Positions 22,722 to 34,831 of a stretch of DNA of 64,000 bases are shown here, piece by piece. The notes beneath the pieces are model-generated. The model saw only the letters and a program-made list of their open reading frames with translations. It was not told the origin of the DNA and made no database searches. This DNA comes from Monoplex corrugatus. Its lineage: Eukaryota > Mollusca > Gastropoda > Littorinimorpha > Ranellidae. Both the position numbers and the translations under genes were made by a program. Numbering within the stretch: the stretch's first letter is position 1; each line of letters starts with the position of its first letter. Location: positions 42,413,949 to 42,477,948 of the forward strand of contig JAPXFY010000031.1 of assembly GCA_030674185.1 (NCBI GenBank), given 5' to 3'.

Positions 22722-24227
22722 GTAAGTGTCTTTTGGAAAAACCCTCCTCTCTTTCTCTTCATATATATATATATATATACATATATTCCTTCAGATTCAT
22801 TTCTTTTTGTCATAATGGACTTACCATTTGAAATTCGGACTGCTCTCCCATGTTGAGAGCGTGTCACTGCAGTGCAGCATCAACTTTTGTTTTTGTTTGC
22901 TTTTGTATTTTGACTAAGACTTCAGAAAGGCAAGAAGGCTTATTGACCTTCAAGGTGAGGGACCTGGGTAATAAACCTACCTCTCCAATGTTTTGTACCA
23001 GGACAGCTGGGTGAATGCCCTATTCTTTATGAGTATTTAACTGCCTTGAGATCTTAACATGTGCAGGCCACAAGGCACGTGGGTCAGACTCATTTTTCAT
23101 CCCCCTCTGAAGGACTAGACATTCAGTTCCATTTTTTTGGTCACACTGAGGAGAAAAGTTGAGGCCTTAATGCAAAACGAAACCTGGAACCTCGACTTTA
23201 GTAATTATTAGTAGTTGAACGTCTTGAACCATTCAAGATGTCAGATCTTGTGTCCATAGTTTTTATTAGTAAGTGTCCAGAAAATTATCTACGAGACTGA
23301 CAGTCTTTGAACGTTGTTATATCTAGGTTTGCATTTGCTTCTCCATGTTTATGCTGCAAGGATGTATTGATGTATCATGTATCCTATCTATTTGTGCTGC
23401 ATTACAACGTATTGGCATGACGATGTGTATGCTGCATTAATAATTCATCCCCTTCAGTGACAAGTACATTGTTTTGATAGTGTATGCTATTTACCAAGTA
23501 ATTTTTACATGGACAGGGTAATAATTAACAAAAATTCAAGCATGCAAATCATTGCATGAAAATGATTTTTTTCTGAAAGGAAAATGAAGAGACTATCCAT
23601 GTATTATATCTTTAATTATTGCATTTGATACTTAAGTTGGTAAAGAATGGACCATAGAATTGACAGAAATAATTATCATACAGTTTATTGTTATATACAT
23701 TGTTGATCATTAATATGAAAGACAAACTGTTCTAAGAAAACATGTATAATTATATAATTATGTACATAAGTATTGGAGATACGTCTCCAAACCCTATGTA
23801 TATATAAGTGCAGAATAGAAACACACACACAAATACTTACACTCTCTCACTGCTACGCCCACCACTTTCTTTTCATTTCCGCCCAAACGACAGAAATACT
23901 GACAGAAGACAGAAAGCTCGGCAATTTTTGGTAACCACATGTTGCACTGTTGGACATGCGTGTTTGAGTTGACCATATACGACATGCTATAAGCGACCTG
24001 CAATGACTGAATGGGCTGGCACAATGCCAATAGCTGAAAGCTGTAAACAAAACCTCCATCTCCCTATCACTCTCCCGCTTACCCCCTCCCCCGTTACTCA
24101 ATCTGCAGTGTAGGTCAGACAGAGTTCACCTAAAGTTTGTCTCAATATGTGCTGTGATGAAACATCTAAAACCTTTGGCAACACGCTGTCTTTCTCGCAG
24201 CACTTGGCCCTGTCAAAGCGTTATCGC
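22722..24227 (+). other. Intron sequence with no recognised element
   Basis: Lies between host exons A and B. A short AT repeat is at 22761-22780. No coding signal. Confidence 0.5.
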
Positions 24228-24720
24228 CAGCCATTGTTGAAGAAAGATACTGGACATTTCTTGGAAGGACAGTGTGCCAGACAAGGACATCCTGGAACAG
24301 GCCAGCATGCCAAGCATGTATGCCCCCTTCACACAACGATGACTGGCTTGACCATGCTCGCCATATGTAGAAGATATCTTGTATGGAGAGCTCAGTGCAA
24401 TTTCCCAACCCACGAAACGACCCTTACTGCCATATACAGGACGTTTGTAAATGTGACTGCAGTCTGCTGATACCAGTGTGGACACTTGGGAAGAGACCTC
24501 TACAACTCACTGTGCCTAGAGACTTACCAGGCGACAGGCTGTACATTCAAGCATCTCCATTACAGAGGAGAAATGAACTGGACTGTGGTCAGACAGAAAA
24601 GAGAGAAGGAAAGCTACGACAGCAACCACCCAGCCACAGCCATCAACCTTCATGTGCGTCGACTGTACCAAGGACTGGCGGTCAAGAATCCAGTCTGTTC
24701 ATTCATGGCTGACACTGTTC
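24228..24720 (+). mobile_element. LINE C-terminal relic (zinc-finger-tailed family) in the intron
   Basis: One + frame reads RKILDISWKDSVPDKDILEQ, then SMPSMYAPFTQR, DILYGELSA, and near 24650 STFMCVDCTKDWRSRIQSVHS. This is the C-terminal tail of LINE polymerases that end in a CxxC...H zinc-finger-like motif, the same family as 48731-49287. At least six stops interrupt it. Overlapping open frames (for example 24486-25046) are out of phase with this and are shadows. Confidence 0.72.
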
Positions 24721-25209
24721 CACATCTGCCTGAGTCCTTAACTAATCAGACAGATGGAGCCATCACACTGAAGGCCTTTGTGAGATCAGTCAGGTCGACC
24801 CTTAATGATATGATACTGACTGTTTTTCTAAAATTTTCTGGGCGAATGTTATATAGTTTACTTAGTTTTTGTGTTTTGTTTTGTTTTGTTTTGTTTTTTA
24901 TTTTGTTTCTTCCATGGCTGTTTCTTGACCTCTCGCACCATTCTTTTGCTATAACATTTTGCAAGTCTGTTTTTGACACAGTCTTCATCAGTACTGAATG
25001 TCAGGCACACTTATTTCAGGGTTTATTTACCAAGTGCAGGTACTAAAGATATACCATACTACTTGATTTTGCAAGAGAGTTCATAGACCACTTATAAACC
25101 AGAATGCAAGATAAACCAACATGCAAGATAATAGACCATAAACCAAAATGCAAGATAAACCAAAATGCAAGATAGTAGACTGTTAGTATCAGTTGGTGCT
25201 TTTTTTCAG
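24721..25209 (+). other. Intron sequence upstream of exon B
   Basis: Contains a TTTTG-rich stretch (24867-24910) and a small tandem repeat of ATAAACCAAAATGCAAG (about four copies, 25090-25172). It ends with the polypyrimidine tract GCTTTTTTTCAG of the exon B acceptor. Confidence 0.6.
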
Positions 25210-25300
25210 GACATGTCTGGTATTCTCTGTGCCTGGGATGTACCATCATCAATCTGCTGCCTTCCCAAAACACGCATTCGATGCGCTGAAAAACAAAGAG
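25210..25300 (+). CDS. Host gene exon B (internal)
   Basis: A textbook exon of 91 bases: the polypyrimidine tract and CAG acceptor end at 25209, and the donor GTAAGT starts at 25301. Read with one leading base (completing a glycine codon with the two bases left by exon A) it gives exactly 30 codons, TCLVFSVPGMYHHQSAAF to DALKNKE, and ends in phase 0. A second frame is also open, but the phases of exons A and C select this one. It includes a single cysteine. The function is not recognised. Confidence 0.72.
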
Positions 25301-28300
25301 GTAAGTTCAACGTAAAACAAAATAGAGCTAGTTGTAAAAAGGTAACATTGGTAAAGGTAAGTTAAAGACAGCTAGGTGTGGACAGGACATAGGTAAATAC
25401 AGGGTAAAATACAGCTAGGTGTCAACAAGACACAGGTAAGGTAAGGTAAATACAGCTGGGTGCAGACAGGACAGGTTAATGTAAGATAAAATGCAACTAG
25501 GTGTAGACAGGACACAGTTCAAGGTAAGGTAAAATAAAGTTAGGTATGAACAGCACACAGGTAAATGTAAGATAAAACACAGCTACCTGTAGACAGGATA
25601 CGTGTCAACGGAAATACATCTAGGTGTGGACAGGACACAGATAAAGTTAAGGTAGAATACAGCTGGGTGTGGACAGGACACAGATAAAGTTAAGGTACAA
25701 TACAGCTGGGTGTGGACAGGACACAGATAAAGGCATGATAAAATACAGCTAAGTGTGAACAGTAGTAGGTAGAGGTTAGGTAAAATACAGCTAGATGTAG
25801 ACAGGACATAAGTAAAAGTCAGATTAAATACAACTAGAAATGGACAGGACGTAGGTAAAGGTATGATAAAATACAGCCAGATGTGAACAGTACATAGGTA
25901 ACGGTTAGGTAAAGTACAGCTAGTTGTAGACAGGACATAAGTAAAAGTCAGATGAAATACAACTAGAAATGGACAGGACGTAGGTAAAGGACAGGTAAAT
26001 ACAACTAAGTGTGGACAGGACGTAGCTAAACACAATAAACAACTAATAGTTTGACAGCAGGATAAAGATCAGATAAATGCAGCTGGGTGTGGACAGGACG
26101 CGGATAAATATAAGGTAAAATACAGCTGGGTGTGGACAGGACGTGGATAAAAATCAGATAAATACAGCTGGGTGTGGACAGGACGTGGATAAAGATAAGG
26201 TAAAATACAGCTGGTGTGGACAGGACGTGCATAAAGATAAGGTAAAATACAGCTGGGTGTGGACAGGACGTGGATAAAGATAAGGTAAAATACAGCTGGG
26301 TGTGGACAGGACACAGATAAAGGCATGATAAAATACAGCTAAGTGTGAACAGTGGTAGGTAGATGTTACGTAAAATACAGTTAGATGTAGACAGAACATA
26401 GGTAAGATTAGATAAAATACAACTAGAAATGGACAGGACGTAGGTAAAGGCCAGGTAAAATACAACTAGGTGTAGACAGGACGTAGCTAAAACCAGATAA
26501 ACTACTACCAATGTTGACAGGACATGGATAAAGATCAGATAAATACAGCTAGGTTGGACAGGACATGGATAAAGATCAGATAAATACAGCTAGGTGTGGA
26601 CAGGACGTGGATAAAGATCAGATAAATACAGCTAGGTGTGGACAGGACGTGGATAAAGATCAGATTAAATACAGCTAGTGTAGGACAGGACGTGGATAAA
26701 GATCAGATAAATACAGCTAGGTAAGGACAGGACATGGATAAAGATCAGATAAATACAGCTAGGTGTGGACAGGACATGGATAAAGATCAGATAAATACAG
26801 CTGGTGTGGACAGGACATGGATAAAGATCAGATAAATACAGCTAGGTAAGGACAGGACGTGGATAAAGATCAGATAAATACAGCTAGGTGTGGACAGGAC
26901 ATGGATAAAGATCAGATAAATACAGCTGGGTGTGGACAGGACATGGATAAAGATCAGATAAATACAGCTAGGTAAGGACAGGACGTGGATAAAGATCAGA
27001 TAAAATACAGCTAGGTGTGGACAGGACATGGATAAAGATCAGATAAATACAGCTGGTGTGGACAGGACATGGATAAAGATCAGATAAATACAGCTAGGTA
27101 AGGACAGGACGTGGATAAAGATCAGATAAATACAGCTAGGTAAGGACAGGACATGGATAAAGATCACATAAATACAGCTTGGTGTGGACAGGACATGGAT
27201 AAAGATCAGATAAATACAGCTGGGTGTGGACAGGGGAACGTGGAAAAAAGATCAGATAAATACAGCTGGGTGTGGACAGGACATGGATAAAGATCAGATA
27301 AATACAGCTAGGTAAGGACAGGACATGGATAAAGATCAGATAAATACAGCTGGGTGTGGACAGGACATGGATAAAGATCAGATAAATACAGCTAGGTGTG
27401 GACAGGACTGGATAAAGATCAGATAAATACAGCTGGTGTGGACAGGACGTGGATAAAGATCAGATAAATACAGCTGGGTGTGGACAGGACATGGATAAAG
27501 ATCAGATAAATACAGCTAGGTGTGGACAGGACATGGATAAAGATCAGATAAATACAGCTAGGTGTGGACAGGACATGGATAAAGATCAGATAAAATACAG
27601 CTAGGTGTGGACAGGACGTGGATAAAGATCAGATAAATACAGCTGGTGTGGACAGGACGTGGATAAAGATCAGATAAATACAGCTGGGTGTGGACAGGAT
27701 GTGGATAAGTGTAAATACAGCTAGGTGTGACAGGACGTGGATAAAGATCAGATAAATACAGCTGGGTGTGGACAGGACATGGATGAAGATAAGGTGAAAT
27801 ACAGCTAGGTGTTGACAGGAGTGGATAAAGATCAGATAAATACAGCTAGGTGTGGACAGGACATGGATAAAGATAAGGTGAAATACAGCTAGGTGTGGAC
27901 AGGACGTGGATAAAGATCAGATCAATACAGCTAGGTGTGGACAGGACATGGATAAAGTTAAGGTAAAATACAGCTGTGACAGGATACGTGTCAACGGAAA
28001 TACAGCTAGGTGTGGACAGGACAAGATAAAGTTACGGTACAATACAGCTAGGTGTGGACAGGACACAGATAAAGGCATGATAAAATACAGCTAAGTGTGA
28101 ACAGTAGTAGGTAGAGGTTAGGTAAAATACAGCTAGATGTAGACAGGACATAGGTAAAAGTCAGATTAAATACAACTAGAAATGGACAGGACATAGGTAA
28201 AGGTGTGATAAAATACAGCCAGGTGTGAACAGTACATAGGTAAAGGTTAGGTAAAGTACAGCTAGTTGTAGACAGAACATAGGTAAAATTAGATTGAATA

Positions 28301-29602
28301 CAACTAGAAATGGACAGGACGTAGGAAAAGGCCAGGTAAAATACAACTAGGTGTAGACAGGACGTAGCTAAACACCAGATAAACTACTACTAGGCGTTGA
28401 CAGGACGTAGGAAAAGGCCAGGTAAAATACAACTAGGTGTAGACAGGACGTAGCTAAACACCAGATAAACTACTACTAGGTGTTGACAGGACGTGGGTAA
28501 AGATCAGATAAATACAGCTAGGTGTGGACAGGACACAGGCAAAAGTAAGGTAAAATACAGCTAGGTGTGGACAGGACACAGGCAAAAGTAAGAAAAAACA
28601 CAGCTAGGTGTGGACAGGACATGGATAAAGATAAGGTAAAATACAGCTAGGTGTGGACAGGACATGGATAAAGATAAGGTAAAATACAGCTAGGTGTGGA
28701 CAGGACATGGATAAAGATAAGGTAAAATATAGCTAGGTGTGGACAGGACACAGGTAAAAGTGAGGTAAATACAGGAAGGTGTAGACAGGACACTAGTAAA
28801 GATAAGGTAACATGTAACTAGGTGTGGACAGGACATTGGTAAAGACCAGATAAAATACAACGTGTAGACAGGACATTGGTTAAGGTCAGGTAAAATACAT
28901 TTAAGTATGGGCAGGACATGTAAGGAAATATACAGCTAGTTGTGGGCAGGAAACAGGTAAACGTATGGTAAAATACAGCTAGGCATGGACTGGACACAGG
29001 TAACAGATAAAATACAGCTTAGCGTGAACAGAACGTACATAAAGGTCAGGTAAATTACAAATAGCAGTGGACAGGACAGACGTGAAAATAAGGTAAAATA
29101 CAGCTAGGTAGGGGCAGAACATAGGCGAAGACCAGTGGACAACAAGACATGGGTAAAGGTAAGGTAAAATACAGCTACGTGTGGACAATACAGGTAAAGA
29201 GAAGGTAAAATACAATTAGGTGTGGACAGGACACAGGTAAAGGTCAGACAAAACACAGCTAAGTGTGGATGGGACATATGTGACAGTAAGGTGAAATACA
29301 GCTAGGTGTGGGCAGAATACAGACAAATGTAAGGTAAAATACAGCTAGGTGTGGACAGGACATAGGTAAAGGTCAGGTAAAATACAGCTAGGTGTGGACA
29401 GGATACAGGTAAAAGTAAGGAAAAATACAGCTAGGTGTGGAAGGACACAGGTAAAGGCCAGGTAAAATACAGCTAGATGTAATAATAATAATAATAATTA
29501 CAATATTTATATAGCGCAAAATCTTGATAAAATCAAATCTAAGCGCTGAAGCAGACACACACGCAGGCACGCACGCTCGCACACACACGCACGCACACAT
29601 AC

Positions 29603-29635
<33 letters not shown>

Positions 29636-30592
29636 ACACACACGCATGGCTATAAATGGGGAGAAAGAATAAAAGCAATAAAAGCAAGAATAAAAGCAAT
29701 GGAAAATTATAGAGAGCATAGCATACAATTATATATTATAACCATGTGATTCCCTCCTAGCGGAGACAGGCTGCAGAGGGGAGGGTTGAGTGAGGTTAGG
29801 ATTTTATGCAGGAGAGAAAAGGTGAGTTTTGAGAGCGGACTTGAAGGAGACAAAAGGATGTGGACAGGATGTAGGTAAAAGTAAGGTAAAATACAGCTAG
29901 GTGTGGACAGGACACAGGTAAAGGTCAGGTAAAATACAGCTAGGTGTGGACAGGACACAGGTAAAGGTCAGGCAAAATACAGCTAGATGTGGACAGGACA
30001 TAGGTAAAAGTAAGGTAAACTACAGCTAGGTGTGGACAGGACACAGGTAAAGGCCAGGTAAAATATAGCTAGGTGTGGACAGGACACAGGTAAAGGTCAG
30101 GTAAAATACAGCTAGATGTGGACAGGACACAGGTAAAAGTAAGGTAAAGTACAGTTAGGTGTGGAAGGACACAGGTAAAGACCAGGTAAAGTACAGCTAG
30201 GTGTGGAAGGACACAGGTAAAGGTCAGGTAAAATACAGCTAGGTGCGGACAGGACGTAGGTAAAAGTAAGGTAAAATACAGCTAGGTGTGGACAGGACAC
30301 AGGTAAAGGTCAGGTAAAATACAGCTAGGTGTGGACAGGACACAGGTAAAGGCCAGGTAAAATACAGCTAGGTGTGGACAGGACACAGGTAAAGGTCAGG
30401 TAAACTACAGCTAGATGTGAACAGGACACAGGTAAAAGTAAGGTAAAGTACAGCTAGGTGTGGACAGGACACAGATAAAGGTCAGGTAAAATACAGCTAG
30501 GTGTGGACAGGACATAGGTAAAAGTAAGGTAAAATACAGCTAGGTGTGGACAGGACACAGGTAAAGGTAAGGTAAACACAGCTAAAGGAGAA
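25301..30592. repeat. 42-bp minisatellite filling the host intron
   Basis: The unit contains ATACAGCTAGGTGTGGACAG and then GACATGGATAAAGATCAGATAA, about 42 bases and well over 100 copies counting variants. The outer parts use units with GGTAAAGGTCAGGTAAA in place of GGATAAAGATCAGATAA; the middle (26510-27900) is the most uniform. The array starts right after the exon B donor. It is interrupted at 29481-29856 by a LINE. Units repeatedly contain AGGTAAAG/AGGTAAGG and ACAG, which resemble splice sites. Confidence 0.96.
29481..29856 (-). mobile_element. 5'-truncated L2-like LINE 3' end inserted in the 42-bp array
   Basis: 376 bases matching the 3' end of the L2-like element at 15912-16280, including the (ATT)n tail, the AGCGCT block and an internal CA tract. 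It is flanked by GATGT at 29476-29480 and 29857-29861, a 5-base target-site duplication, and the satellite resumes on both sides. This is a clean target-primed insertion that postdates at least part of the array. Confidence 0.9.
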
Positions 30593-31776
30593 TTGATGAT
30601 CACGCTATTGAACATTGTTTTCAGCAAGTTGTTCTGTTAGAGTCACTAAAGCGCAAGTGATGTGTTGCCTTAGTATGGAGAATATTGCTGTATATCTGTA
30701 AAGCATTTCTGTTATGATTGCTATGTAGTGAAATCTCATGGCTGAATGTTACTTGCAGTGTATGTTATAGTCGGTATGTTTTTCTCTCACCATCCTTGTC
30801 TGTCCTGGATCTGATGGGCTGTGTGTGTGCACAAAAAGCTGGGATGCTATTTATTGATTCTGTATCACAATCCCTGACACATCTTTCCATCGCCTTGATG
30901 CAACATACAGCATCTCAATTGATGTCAAACCTTTTCATTGTCTTCACACATCTATATTGCCGTCTAGCACATGCAAAATGTTCATTGCCTTGTACTTGGC
31001 AACAGTTACAAAGTTTAATGAAAGCACAACACATAAACAAACCAGCAAGATGTTACATTAAACTATTTCACACAAACCAAGAAGATATTAAATCAGACTT
31101 TACTATCCCATTGTCCTGTGCTAGATTCACACTTTTGCCCCAATTGGAGCAATGCACTTGAACGGCTATTGGAAGTCATCAAAGACCAGGGCATTGCAGA
31201 GAGACTTGCATTGCAGGGTATGAACCTGCATTCTGGTAAATGTCCTGTCCATCTAGTTGAAGCTGGTTTGTCTATGGTTACCAACTGTCACAAATATATT
31301 AATGGTAAAATGTTCATTGTAGTTAAAACTGTTGAGGGTTTTTCGTTGTTGATGTTTATTTTTTTTTTTTTTTTTAATTTTGTGTGCTAATTAAAATTTC
31401 ATTGTATTTATTTATTTATTGACTTCTTTATTATTATTATTATTATTGTTATTACTATTATCATTATTATAATTATTATTATTATTATTATAATTGTTAT
31501 GATTTTGGTTTTTGCCTATGCTATTTTTTCTTACTGAAACATCATAGACCGAGAATGCCAGAATGAATTCTTTGTAATAAAATCTTACTTTGGGTGTTAA
31601 AATGTCTCATGACTTCCATGTTGCGATGTCTGATAAGTCGTTCTTAGAATAATTATGATATCAAACTCTTGGTGGCTTAAATGATATGATGATTCATTGT
31701 CCAAGAAGACACTGTTGGAATTATAATGATTCATGTCAGAGATGGCATGTGTGATATGATCATACTTTGTCCTCAG
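30593..31776 (+). other. Intron sequence upstream of exon C
   Basis: Mostly unique sequence, with a poly(T) run near 31360 and (ATT)n at 31428-31495. Open frames at 30718-31161 and 31118-31390 lack splice support and similarity I can recognise. It ends in CTTTGTCCTCAG, the exon C acceptor. Confidence 0.5.
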
Positions 31777-31863
31777 GATCCCATCATCAGTGTCACAATG
31801 GCGACGGTCCGGGTGAAGTTTAGAACCAGTGAAAAGATCGACGTCAGTGGCATCTTCGATTAA
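31777..31863 (+). CDS. Host gene exon C (terminal coding exon)
   Basis: The acceptor TCCTCAG ends at 31776. In phase 0, as required by exon B, the exon reads 28 codons (DPIISVTMATVRVKF, then SEKIDVSGIFD) and stops at TAA 31861-31863; both other frames are closed. Alternating hydrophobic residues suggest beta strands. The protein ends without a membrane segment or anchor signal in this part. With exons A and B it completes about 88 C-terminal residues of an unrecognised, probably secreted protein. Upstream exons are not identified with confidence. Confidence 0.7.
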   Translation, partial: DPIISVTMATVRVKFRTSEKIDVSGIFD

Positions 31864-32200
31864 TCATGCCGTGCTGAAGATCCTTTCACCATACAAGTGG
31901 ATGTACTGTGCTGTCCTCTTGACATACAAGCTGATGTACTGTCCTGTCCTCTTTACATACAAATTGACGTACTGTCGTGTTATGTTTTTTGTTGTTGTTG
32001 TTTTTTTGCATACAAACTGATGTTGTGTCCTTTGTTTTAGTTAATGGTCTTGTCAACCAAAAGGGAACATTGTAGATCATAAAAGCTTTTGAAAATAAAC
32101 ACATTCGATTTAAACACTAGGAATCCATGTGTTGTAAATAGTCAAAAGAGTTATTTGATGCAACATAAAAGCTCTTGAAAATAAACACATCATTAGAGTT
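31864..32200 (+). other. Probable 3' untranslated region of the host gene
   Basis: About four copies of a ~33-bp repeat containing CATACAAGCTGATGTACTGT lie between 31892 and 32034. Poly(A) signals AATAAA are at 32094-32099 and 32180-32185. The second lies in a partial duplication of the first region (both read AAAAGCT-TTGAAAATAAACACAT). Either could end the transcript. Confidence 0.55.
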
Positions 32201-32220
32201 AAACATTAGAAATCTATAGG

Positions 32221-32221
<1 letters not shown>

Positions 32222-32314
<93 letters not shown>

Positions 32315-32332
32315 GTGCGTGTGTGTGTGTAT
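32222..32332. repeat. (AT)n-(GT)n microsatellite
   Basis: AT run of about 52 bases followed by GT with GC interruptions. Confidence 0.96.
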
Positions 32333-32889
32333 TATAGTCCAAACGGTTATTTGAAGAAACAGGTAAGGTAACATATTAAAATTAAACAAGAACGCCTGTT
32401 TACTCAAAGAACACTCCCCTTTTTTAAAAAAAGCGGGGGGTGGGGGGGGGGTTGTGGAACACATTGTCGGCCAACTTGCCATTTTTTGAGAAATAGGATT
32501 ACAACATTCAAGGTGCGCAGCGAACATAACATACCAATTTTTAATGTTGCAGGCTGGGATTGGACTCGAGATGACAGATCTTGTGTCAGTGGCTGTGTCC
32601 ACAGAACTATCAGTCCACATTAATAGGCAGGGGGAAACCACAGAAACAAATAAGGAAAAATAAAAGGCATACCATTAAACTGATTTCAAAAAAAGAATAC
32701 CACTAAACTAATTTCAAAAAAGAATAAGTCATAATATTCTGGTGATCAACATTTTCCCAAGGACGATGGGTACTGGAAACAGTGGAAGTAGATGCACACT
32801 TTTCGCAACAATGAAAAAGACGGTTAAACTGTCTTTTCCTCCTTATTTTTCTTCTTCTGCTCCTCCTCCCATTGTCTCCATGAAAAATA
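32333..32889. other. Unassigned sequence
   Basis: Contains a G-run (32435-32452) and duplicated short phrases (TACCATTAAACTGATTTCAAAAAA twice near 32670-32720). No supported gene on either strand. Confidence 0.45.
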
Positions 32890-33170
32890 ATGGTACGCTA
32901 CACTAAAGAGCTCTTCAGCAGATTCTTCCACTCTGTGGTTTGTGCGTCAAAGCCTGAGTCTCTGTAAATGGTTTTTCTGTCCATTCTACAATGTTACCAA
33001 TCCACTGGGGTGTTTCCTCCCTTCCATCGCCTTCCTTCCTGGTGGATAGATTTCATAAGCCACTTGACCTCGTTACAAGCCCATACCAATATAGGTTTCT
33101 GTGACCTCGTTACAAACCCATACTAATGTAGGTTTCTGTGTTTAACTGAAATAAGCACGTGTTCTTGTGG
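32890..33170 (-). mobile_element. LINE C-terminal relic
   Basis: The minus strand reads NIVEWTEKPFTETQAL and, after a one-base shift, EWKNLLKSSLV, a C-terminal signature of LINE polymerases that usually reads IKEWTG...ETxxxAxDRxEWR. It has stops and a frameshift. Only this short tail is recognisable. Confidence 0.5.
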
Positions 33171-33507
33171 CCCGGTCTGTTGCTTGATGCTTTGGAGTAT
33201 TTAGTCCTTAATGATGTGATTAGTGTAGCTTGTGTTTGGTACCTTGCGGTAACACCTCATTTTCATGATTTTGATTCGTCTTTTCACATAGAATTTGTGG
33301 ATCCATGTTTCGTATACATGATGAAATATACCAGTGCACATAGGTGAAATGTTACTTGCAGCAATAATGTTGTTTTTTCGAGGGGGTGTGGGGGACTTGG
33401 TGTTTTTAATGAAAAAAAAATAAGAAGGGAACATTGTGTTCAATTCTCACTGAACATAGACTTGGGTTTAACTGGAAGAGACGAACATTCAAAAACAACG
33501 AAATATA

Positions 33508-33540
33508 CAGGGTGTTTCAAACAGAATACGCCAAAATCAT
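33508..33540 (+). repeat. Left terminal inverted repeat
   Basis: Starts CAGGGTGTTTCAAA and ends GCCAAAATCAT. It pairs with 34832-34864 over 33 bases with one difference (C versus A at position 15). Confidence 0.95.
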
Positions 33541-33671
33541 TACGCAGTTTTTTCAGGTCTATAGCATTGTAGTGGACTGAATCAGTGGTTATTTGATAGA
33601 GTAGTTATCAAAGTTTGATTGGGTGTCAGTTTCACCGCTGTCGTTAGTATAACTTCCGGTGCAGCTGAATT

Positions 33672-34745
33672 GTGGGAAGATCAATCAAAATGGCGACTCC
33701 TCAGCAGAAGGCGTTTTGCGTGCTTGAGTTCGCGAAAACAAACGCCATTGTCACGGTGCAACGTGCTTTCAGAACAGAATTCGGCATTGATCCGCCCCAT
33801 TGTGAGAGCATTCGACGGTGGGTTAGACAGTTTAAAGAGAGTGGGTGTCTGTGCAAAGGAAAGAGTCCTGGAAGACCACGTGTTACAGAGGAGCAAGTGG
33901 AGAGGATTCATGATGCATTTGAGAGCAGCCCACGTAAGTCCGTACGTCGAGCAAGTCTTCAGCTTGCCATCCCTCATACCACTGTCTGGCGTGTGTTAAA
34001 GAGACGATTACACATGAAACCATACAAACTAAGCCTCGTCCAAGCACTTACTAATGATGACAAGGTGATGCGGAGGACATTCTGTGAGTCAATGCTGGAG
34101 ATGGAGGAAGGTGATGAAACTCTCTTTTCACGTTTAGTTTTTAGTGACGAAGCGACTTTCCATTTGAGCGGCACAGTCAATCGTCACAATGTGCGCATTT
34201 GGGGAACAGATCACCCACATGAAACTGTTGAGCATGAAAGAGATTCCCCTAAAGTGAACGTCTTCTGTGCTGTGTCTCAAGACAAGGTCTATGGTCCCTT
34301 TTTCTTTGAAGGAAACACCGTTACAGGACAAACCTATCTCGAAATGCTCCAAAACTGGCTATTCACTTTACTGCAAGCAGATTCGAATGACTTCATTTTT
34401 CAGCAAGATGGAGCACCACCCCATTGGCATCTCGGGGTTAGAGCTTATCTGAATGAAAACGTGCCTCAGCGATGGATTGGGAGGAGAGGTGCTAAAGACC
34501 TTGCTCTCTGTGCTTGGCCTGCCAGATCCCCGGACCTCACTGTGTGTGACTTTTTCTTGTGGGGGTATGTTAAAGACCAAGTTTATGTTCCACCACTTCC
34601 AGCAAGTATCGATGACTTGAAAGATCGAATAACAGCTGCAATCAACACGGTGGACCGTGACATGCTGAGGCGCGTTTGGGAGGAATTCTCATATCGGCTT
34701 GATGTTGTCCGCGCTGCCGGTGGTGGCCACATTGAGCACTTATAA
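33672..34745 (+). CDS. DDD transposase of a Tc1/mariner-superfamily element (DUF4817-type N-terminus)
   Basis: The intact 357-residue frame would cut and paste its own element at TA sites. Residues 10-60 form a helix-turn-helix DNA-binding region of the kind catalogued as DUF4817 (QQKAFCVLEFAKT, RRWVRQFKE). A GRPR linker is at 67-70 and a second helix-turn-helix at about 75-115. The catalytic aspartates are D159 (VFSDEATF), D246 (FQQDGAPPHW) and D288 (RSPDLTVCDFFLWG), with 41 residues between the last two, a DD41D spacing. An internal ATG at 33690 (MATPQQ) fits related proteins better as the start than 33672. No stop or frameshift is present, so it is potentially active. The family is especially common in arthropod genomes. 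Confidence 0.95.
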   Translation: MGRSIKMATPQQKAFCVLEFAKTNAIVTVQRAFRTEFGIDPPHCESIRRWVRQFKESGCLCKGKSPGRPRVTEEQVERIHDAFESSPRKSVRRASLQLAIPHTTVWRVLKRRLHMKPYKLSLVQALTNDDKVMRRTFCESMLEMEEGDETLFSRLVFSDEATFHLSGTVNRHNVRIWGTDHPHETVEHERDSPKVNVFCAVSQDKVYGPFFFEGNTVTGQTYLEMLQNWLFTLLQADSNDFIFQQDGAPPHWHLGVRAYLNENVPQRWIGRRGAKDLALCAWPARSPDLTVCDFFLWGYVKDQVYVPPLPASIDDLKDRITAAINTVDRDMLRRVWEEFSYRLDVVRAAGGGHIEHL

Positions 34746-34831
34746 AACATGAAATGAAACTTGAATGTATATACAACACATGTGTTCATGCTAGAGGTTT
34801 GTAATTTTTTTCGTTTTTGACACATCACGTG

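Noticed and set aside
24486..25046. 186-residue frame resembling an exon
   Set aside because: Out of phase with the LINE C-terminal relic that spans the same bases; it lacks a true ATG and has an upstream stop.
25583..27029. Minus-strand frames with 14-residue repeats (CPHPAVFYL)
   Set aside because: Translation of the 42-bp minisatellite, open only because 42 is divisible by three.
31118..31390. 90-residue frame inside the last intron
   Set aside because: Not splice-bounded; exons B and C join in phase without it.
32510..32640. tRNA-like or SINE-like segment near GGACTCGAGATGAC
   Set aside because: Only a weak B-box-like match; no A box or cloverleaf could be built.
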